Assembly: GCA_963665765.1 (NCBI GenBank)
Contig: OY762464.1
Coordinates: 2,604,001 to 2,668,000, forward strand
Direction of reading: 5' to 3'
Length of the DNA stretch: 64,000 nt
From: Bin76 sp963665765
GTDB taxonomy: Bacteria > Actinomycetota > Acidimicrobiia > Spongiisociales > ZC4RG35
The notes under the pieces are model-generated. The model was given only the letters and a program-made list of their open reading frames with translations. It was not told the origin of the DNA and searched no databases. Made by a program: the position numbers and the translations under genes. Below are positions 59,814-64,000 of this stretch, one piece after another (within the stretch, counting starts at the first letter, position 1; every line of letters begins with the position of its first letter).

Positions 59814-62054
59814 TTACGAAGCTTCTGTTGCAACGCGGAAGATGCTGGAACCGTCGTCGTAGGACACGACCACGATGTTGGCCTGAGTCGTCGGTTGTTC
59901 ATCAAGGTTGGCACCGATCAGCTTCTCGAACGCGGCCACACCGTCGACTACCTTGTTACCTGCAGTTGTATCCGTGTCCAGGAAGACGTCGTCCGAGTCG
60001 TAGCTGTACAACAAGCCGTCGATCAGGAACCGGTCCTCGTCACCATAGACCATATCTATGTCAGCGGCGGGGTTGGAGCTGTCGTCCGGAGCATTTTCCA
60101 CCGCCAGCACCGAGGTGGCCGTAACGGTTGGGGCACCAGTGAGGTCCTCGCCGTCGGAATCCTGGATTGCTGTGTAGGTCACCCCTACCTCGCCGCCCAA
60201 GGCCGCTTGGACAACCGTAGCACGCCAACTGGCTATGCCTCTGCTGCTGATCGTCCGACGGGCGGGATCGTCATCATCTGCGATGGTGATCAAGACCGAG
60301 TTGCCCTTGCCGGCGGGGTTGCCGTACTGGTCGTAGAACGTCACCGTGGCACGGATGGTCACCTCGTTCTTGCTGTTCCTAAGAGCGTAGTCAGGAGTAC
60401 TGCCCTCACCCTTACCCGTAGATGCCCGAGAGATAGCGACGTCGTCGGCGTTGGTGGTGGCTACGGCCGAAGCCAGCGTCGGATTGGAGTCCGTCCACAC
60501 GATCGTCGCTGTCACACTCTCAGATGGATCACTCGCATCGGTGGTATCAGCTTCTCCAACAGTTCCGTCGCCGTTCGCATCGGCACTGAACTCAACCGTG
60601 TCGGTCCTGTCAACATCGGTAGCGCCCTTGGTCGACTTCGGACCACTAGTGGTGTAGGTCACCTGACCGTCGTCATCGGTCTTCATCTTTGCAGGCCCCG
60701 GATGGAGGGTATTTGCACCCTGCATCACGGTCAGACTGACTTCCACGCCAGCCTTGGCCACCGGCTCACCGTCACCGTCTACCAACTGCGCGGTGAGAGT
60801 GACATCGTCACCGGAATCAATGTCCACCGTGTTGCCATCAGTGGAGTTCTTGCTGATGTCGGTCGTGACCTTCAGGTTCACAGCATCGGTGGTGGAAGAC
60901 AACGTGACAGACACATGGGGGGACGTGTCAACATCGAAGTCGTTCTCGTCGGCGTCGGCATCGCCCATCCACGCATAGTACGTGTTCATCTTCCCGTCTT
61001 CGACGGTACCTTCCTCGTAGATGTTGCCCGAAGCGTCGGTCAGCGACTCGTCATCGGTCCACGCACACTCATCAGCCTCTTCGCAGCCGCCGTCCTCGTC
61101 GAACTCACCAACCGTGTCGCTGTCGAAGGTCTTGACGGACACATCAATCATCGGAGCGAAGCTGTCATCCCGATACGACACAGCAACAGTGGGACTGAAG
61201 TCACCGAAGTCCCAGGTTTCGGAAGCCTGGATCGTCACACCGGCCGGACGTGCGTTGGAATGATCCAACACACCAGCCATGAACTCAGCCATGACAGCCC
61301 GGGTGATCGAAATATCCGGAGCATAAGACGTATCGTTGATACCCGAAACAACACCCAACTCCCACAACGCGGTGATCGCGTCATACGCTTCCTTGGTCGA
61401 ACTCTTCAAGTCGGTGAACGGAGACTCCACCTTCTTGGTCTCGTCCACATCAGTGTCGTCGTCGTCCTCGGCAGGTTTCACATCTTCGGGGGTATACCCG
61501 AACACAGTGTCGCTGTCCTCGGCCATCGGGTCCATTTTGTCCATCAACCTGGCAACGAACAACGCCATGTGACCACGTCTCACCGCATCGCCAGGCGAAT
61601 AAGTAGTCGCCGAGGTGCCCTGGGTGATCTCCAGATCGGCCAACTGATTGATGGCGGTCTGCGAATCGTCGGACAAATCACCGATGTCGGTGAAACCCGC
61701 ATCATCAGGATCGGAAGCCATGTCAATGCCCACCAGACCAGCCAGACGGGTCAAAAACAGGGCCATCTGCTCACGGGTGACCGACATCAACGGCGAATAA
61801 GTAGTCGCCGAGGTGCCCTTCGTCACTCCATAGTAGGCAATACAGTCGATGTCACCAGCGTTGGTATGACCTGCGGGAACATCGGTGAAGTCCGACGAAC
61901 CCACACCCACGCACGCATCGAACGTAGCCTTATAGTCCATCTTCGGGTCGTCATCAGCAGCAACAGCAGGCACCGTCACCAGCACACTGGCCAGCAGCGC
62001 CAACGCCGTCAGCACCGCTACCCGACGCCGGGAACGGCTTAGAAAAGTAAACAT
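59814..62054 (-). CDS. Secreted S-layer-like protein with SLH-type repeats and Ig-like domains
   Basis: A 746-residue exported protein. Residues 1-~32 form a signal peptide (VAVLTALALLASVLVTVPAVAA). Three SLH-type repeats follow to about residue 265 (FTDVPAGHTNAGDIDCI, YYGVTKGTSATTYSP, and TSYAPDISITRAVMAEFM). The rest contains bacterial Ig-like segments (VDGDGEPVAKAGVEVSLTV, TFYDQYGNPAGKGNSVLITI) and an EF-hand-like acidic loop DANGDGTVGEAD. It is very acidic overall, with many Asp. It probably anchors to the cell surface. The start shares GTGAACTTATGTTTAC with the gene at 63658. Confidence 0.88.
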   Translation of the reverse strand: MFTFLSRSRRRVAVLTALALLASVLVTVPAVAADDDPKMDYKATFDACVGVGSSDFTDVPAGHTNAGDIDCIAYYGVTKGTSATTYSPLMSVTREQMALFLTRLAGLVGIDMASDPDDAGFTDIGDLSDDSQTAINQLADLEITQGTSATTYSPGDAVRRGHMALFVARLMDKMDPMAEDSDTVFGYTPEDVKPAEDDDDTDVDETKKVESPFTDLKSSTKEAYDAITALWELGVVSGINDTSYAPDISITRAVMAEFMAGVLDHSNARPAGVTIQASETWDFGDFSPTVAVSYRDDSFAPMIDVSVKTFDSDTVGEFDEDGGCEEADECAWTDDESLTDASGNIYEEGTVEDGKMNTYYAWMGDADADENDFDVDTSPHVSVTLSSTTDAVNLKVTTDISKNSTDGNTVDIDSGDDVTLTAQLVDGDGEPVAKAGVEVSLTVMQGANTLHPGPAKMKTDDDGQVTYTTSGPKSTKGATDVDRTDTVEFSADANGDGTVGEADTTDASDPSESVTATIVWTDSNPTLASAVATTNADDVAISRASTGKGEGSTPDYALRNSKNEVTIRATVTFYDQYGNPAGKGNSVLITIADDDDPARRTISSRGIASWRATVVQAALGGEVGVTYTAIQDSDGEDLTGAPTVTATSVLAVENAPDDSSNPAADIDMVYGDEDRFLIDGLLYSYDSDDVFLDTDTTAGNKVVDGVAAFEKLIGANLDEQPTTQANIVVVSYDDGSSIFRVATEAS

Positions 62055-62157
62055 AAGTTCACATAAGCACAGTTGGCGGCTATGTGAAGATGTTGGAAAT
62101 CAGTTCTGATAATTACGGAGCCATCGGCGCCGCGTCGCAGAATCGGATTAGAAGGCG

Positions 62158-62550
62158 GTGGACGGCGCCCGAGCCTTGCTGCTGTCCACCCGGAAACGCC
62201 GCTGGGCGGAGGAGTTGACCAGGCAGGTGACTCACGTTGAGCTCGAAACCGTCGAGCAACGCCGAGCGATGTCCTGGCTGGTGGGTTACGTCCGGTCGGT
62301 GACCGCCCTGCCCATCTCGGTTGACTCTTCCGACATATCCGTCATCGAAACCGGCTTGGCGGCGGCTACCCATGAACTACATCACCGCCTGGCGCAAAGG
62401 CGCTCTGAGCCTGTAGGGAACACCGTCCGCCTCGCGGCGATCTGGCTTGCCCGGCCTGGTGCAGAGGTTTGGGAGGCATCGAAGTGCCGGCCCGAGAGAT
62501 GTTACAGACGAAAGCGGTTGACTTTGGCATGCCCGGTGGTCTATATTTAA
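62158..62550 (+). CDS. Unrecognised ORF (uncertain)
   Basis: A 130-codon GTG-start frame without recognised domain. Its middle (VETVEQRRAMSWLVGYVRSV) looks plausible as helix, but the C-terminus is Cys/Arg-rich and unlike a normal protein, and a minus-strand frame covers part of it. It could be a decayed gene. Confidence 0.25.
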   Translation: MDGARALLLSTRKRRWAEELTRQVTHVELETVEQRRAMSWLVGYVRSVTALPISVDSSDISVIETGLAAATHELHHRLAQRRSEPVGNTVRLAAIWLARPGAEVWEASKCRPERCYRRKRLTLACPVVYI

Positions 62551-62604
62551 TGGTTGTAGGGTGTCTGGTGGAGGGCACCGAGACCAACTCAAGGAGGGAC
62601 TTTT

Positions 62605-63240
62605 ATGGCAGCAACTGAGGTGCATACCGGGCGAGATCCGGTGGGTCTTGGGACGGAGACACCTGTCCCGGTGGAGACCACCGAAGGGTTGCGCATCGAG
62701 TTGACCAACCGGATTGATGACCTAAAGGACCGGATCCATGCAGTTCGTCTGGAGGTTGAGAAGGTTCGCTTCGAGGTAGCCGAGTTAGCGAAAGAGTTGC
62801 ATTCTGAAGTGGCGAAACTGCGGACGGAGATGGCCGAGCTAGCGGCCGAACTGCGAGCCGAGATGGCAGAGCTAGCGGCCGAACTGCGAGCCGAGATGGC
62901 AGAGCTAAGGACGGAACTGCGAGCCGAAATGGCGAAGCTGTGGGTGGAGATGGCCGAGCTGAAGGCGGAACTGCGAGCTGAGATGGCCGATTTGAAGGCG
63001 GAGTTGCGGGCTGAGATGGCCGCACTGCGAGCCGAGATGGCCGAGCTGAAGGCGGAACTGCGGGTGGAGATGGCCGATTTGAAAGTCGAGTTGCGGGCTG
63101 AGATGGCCAACCTCAAGACAGAGCTCCGGGCCGAGATTCGGGAAGACCTGCTGGATCTGAAGAAGAGCCTGCACCGTTGGCTGGCTTTCGGGATGTCCGT
63201 TATAACGCTGCTGATAGCTTTGGTGGCTGTGATCGGGTAA
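62605..63240 (+). CDS. Membrane-anchored coiled-coil repeat protein
   Basis: A 211-residue protein. Residues ~30-180 are a long coiled coil built from 11-residue units of the type AELRAEMAELK, repeated more than ten times at DNA level (~33-base units). A C-terminal membrane helix (FGMSVITLLIALVAVIG) anchors it, with the coil most likely on the cytoplasmic side since there is no signal peptide. The AAGGAGG site lies 10 bases before ATG 62605. Resembles DUF1640/CCDC90-like or apolipoprotein-like coil proteins in architecture only. Confidence 0.8.
   Translation: MAATEVHTGRDPVGLGTETPVPVETTEGLRIELTNRIDDLKDRIHAVRLEVEKVRFEVAELAKELHSEVAKLRTEMAELAAELRAEMAELAAELRAEMAELRTELRAEMAKLWVEMAELKAELRAEMADLKAELRAEMAALRAEMAELKAELRVEMADLKVELRAEMANLKTELRAEIREDLLDLKKSLHRWLAFGMSVITLLIALVAVIG
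62820..63130 (+). repeat. Tandem ~33-bp coding repeats
   Basis: Units such as GAGCTAGCGGCCGAACTG followed by CGAGCCGAGATGGC recur about ten times, with small changes, inside the coiled-coil gene. Two neighbouring units around 62838-62900 are nearly identical. They can expand or contract by slippage. Confidence 0.85.
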
Positions 63241-63657
63241 AGGGGAGGGTCTGGCCATCCAATCCACCGCGGCCGCCAGCCCGCGGGTTGTTAGACTCGC
63301 TTCTTGCTTCCGGTAGGCAAGCCCGGATGCATTTACCAGGCTGGTGAGGGGGTGGTATCGTTGTTTTGCGCTATTTCAGGACTGGTTTACGTTTGTCTAA
63401 CACATCTCTGGGGGATAAGTGACACTTCCCTCTCGAGGCCCCACCGCCGGACGGAAAAGGACGGAGGATCACAAGTTCACATATGCTCTCCGAAACTGCC
63501 GTCCAGTCTCAACTACAGGTTGAGGTATGCATCGGTAACGACTAAGCTAAGGGCGTGTCTTGAAGGACATATGAGCAACCTCTCTGGGCATTCGTAGGCT
63601 CCATGGCGGTTGCTTTTTGAAAGAGATAGCTATCTATGAAAGGAGATAAGTGAACTT
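63241..63657. other. Intergenic region before the second S-layer-like gene
   Basis: About 417 bases. No gene with motifs was recognised. It must hold the promoter of the gene at 63658; AGGAG occurs 13 bases before the ATG. Confidence 0.4.
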
Positions 63658-64000
63658 ATGTTTACTTCTCTGAGCCGTTTTCGGCGTCATGTAGCAGTTC
63701 TTGCGGTGCTCGCTTTGATGGCCAGTGTTCTGGTCGCGGCGCCTGCTGTTGCTGCTGATGATCCAAAGGCGGATTACACGGCTACGTTCGATGCGTGCGC
63801 GGGCGCTACTGCGTCTGATTTCGAGGACGTTCCCGCAAATCATGACAACGCTGGTGACATCGACTGTATCGCCTACTATGGAGTGACGAGGGGCACCTCG
63901 GCGACTACTTATTCGCCGTTGATGTCGGTCACCCGTGAGCAGATGGCCCTGTTTTTGACCCGCTTGGCTGGTCTGGTGGGCATTGACATGGCTTCCGATC
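63658..64000 (+). CDS. Secreted S-layer-like protein, N-terminal part (runs off window)
   Basis: 114 codons of a second SLH-type protein. Signal peptide (VAVLAVLALMASVLVAAPAVAA), then DDPKADYTATFDACAG, FEDVPANHDNAGDIDCIAYYG and TRGTSATTYSPLMSVTREQ, nearly matching the protein at 59814-62054 over the first ~110 residues. AGGAGATAAG precedes the ATG. The 3' part is outside the window. Confidence 0.9.
   Translation, partial: MFTSLSRFRRHVAVLAVLALMASVLVAAPAVAADDPKADYTATFDACAGATASDFEDVPANHDNAGDIDCIAYYGVTRGTSATTYSPLMSVTREQMALFLTRLAGLVGIDMASD

Noticed and set aside
59733..62042. 769-codon plus-strand frame
   Set aside because: Antisense shadow of the S-layer-like gene, which has signal peptide, SLH repeats and terminator.
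62589..63116. Ser/Ala/Arg repeat protein on the minus strand
   Set aside because: Antisense image of the coiled-coil repeats; no start signals.
62820..63130. Short regular repeats considered as a CRISPR array
   Set aside because: Units of about 33 bases are contiguous and coding, without spacers.

Overview
The window is high-GC, gene-dense bacterial DNA, most likely from an actinobacterium and plausibly an Acidimicrobiia-type lineage. The supporting signals are a WhiB protein, coenzyme F420 genes (cofD/cofE), a DUF5719 protein next to a large membrane glycosyltransferase, acyl-CoA carboxylase subunits beside birA, many GTG/TTG starts, and secreted proteins with S-layer-homology-like repeats. 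The lineage is an inference; no rRNA lies in the window.

Layout. 1-10.2 kb: the 3' end of smc, then a herA-sbcD-sbcC-nurA operon (an archaeal-style DNA end-resection set), two DUF488 genes and a likely dual-OB protein, then ftsY and cytidine deaminase. smc and ftsY are often close neighbours, so the 8.6 kb block between them looks like an insertion. 10.3-18.3 kb: glyA and a complete F1Fo ATP synthase operon (atpI-like, atpB, E, F, H, A, G, D, C). 18.4-19.7 kb: a decayed IS mosaic bounded by 16-bp inverted repeats. 20.2-24.4 kb: a quinone oxidoreductase, a proline-rich membrane protein, an ECF-type sigma factor fused to a degenerate arsenate-reductase/LMW-phosphatase-like domain, and a group 2 sigma-70 factor. 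24.4-31.9 kb: a branched-chain amino-acid ABC transporter (LivH with an unusual extracytoplasmic N-domain, LivM, LivG, LivF), a HicA/HicB-like cassette, and a substrate-binding protein gene made of two near-identical fused copies. 32-36 kb: biotin-dependent acyl-CoA carboxylase alpha and beta subunits and, divergently, biotin ligase.

36-43 kb: a dienelactone-hydrolase-like protein, a sugar-nucleotide epimerase, an IS5-type remnant whose inverted repeats enclose a DUF4143-type ATPase gene, and an SDH-type serine proteinase with a small partner. 42.6-50.7 kb: F420 genes, a glycosyltransferase-like membrane protein, DUF5719, phosphoglucose isomerase, a WhiB gene with an attenuator-like leader, and tRNA-Val. 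50.8-59.3 kb: a defence-like island of three ATPase/effector pairs (ATPase with PD-(D/E)XK-like protein; AAA_21 ATPase with a decayed DUF4276 gene; ATPase with PIN-domain protein), mixed with broken ATPase, IS3 and IS110 remnants and a DUF4160 gene. 59.8-64 kb: two S-layer-like proteins in divergent orientation flanking a membrane-anchored coiled-coil repeat protein; the second runs off the window.

Strongest candidates for something new: the sigma factor carrying a dead phosphatase domain, the HerA/Mre11/Rad50/NurA operon inserted at smc-ftsY, the ATPase plus nuclease-like pair at 51-53 kb, the in-frame doubled LivK, and the whiB leader.
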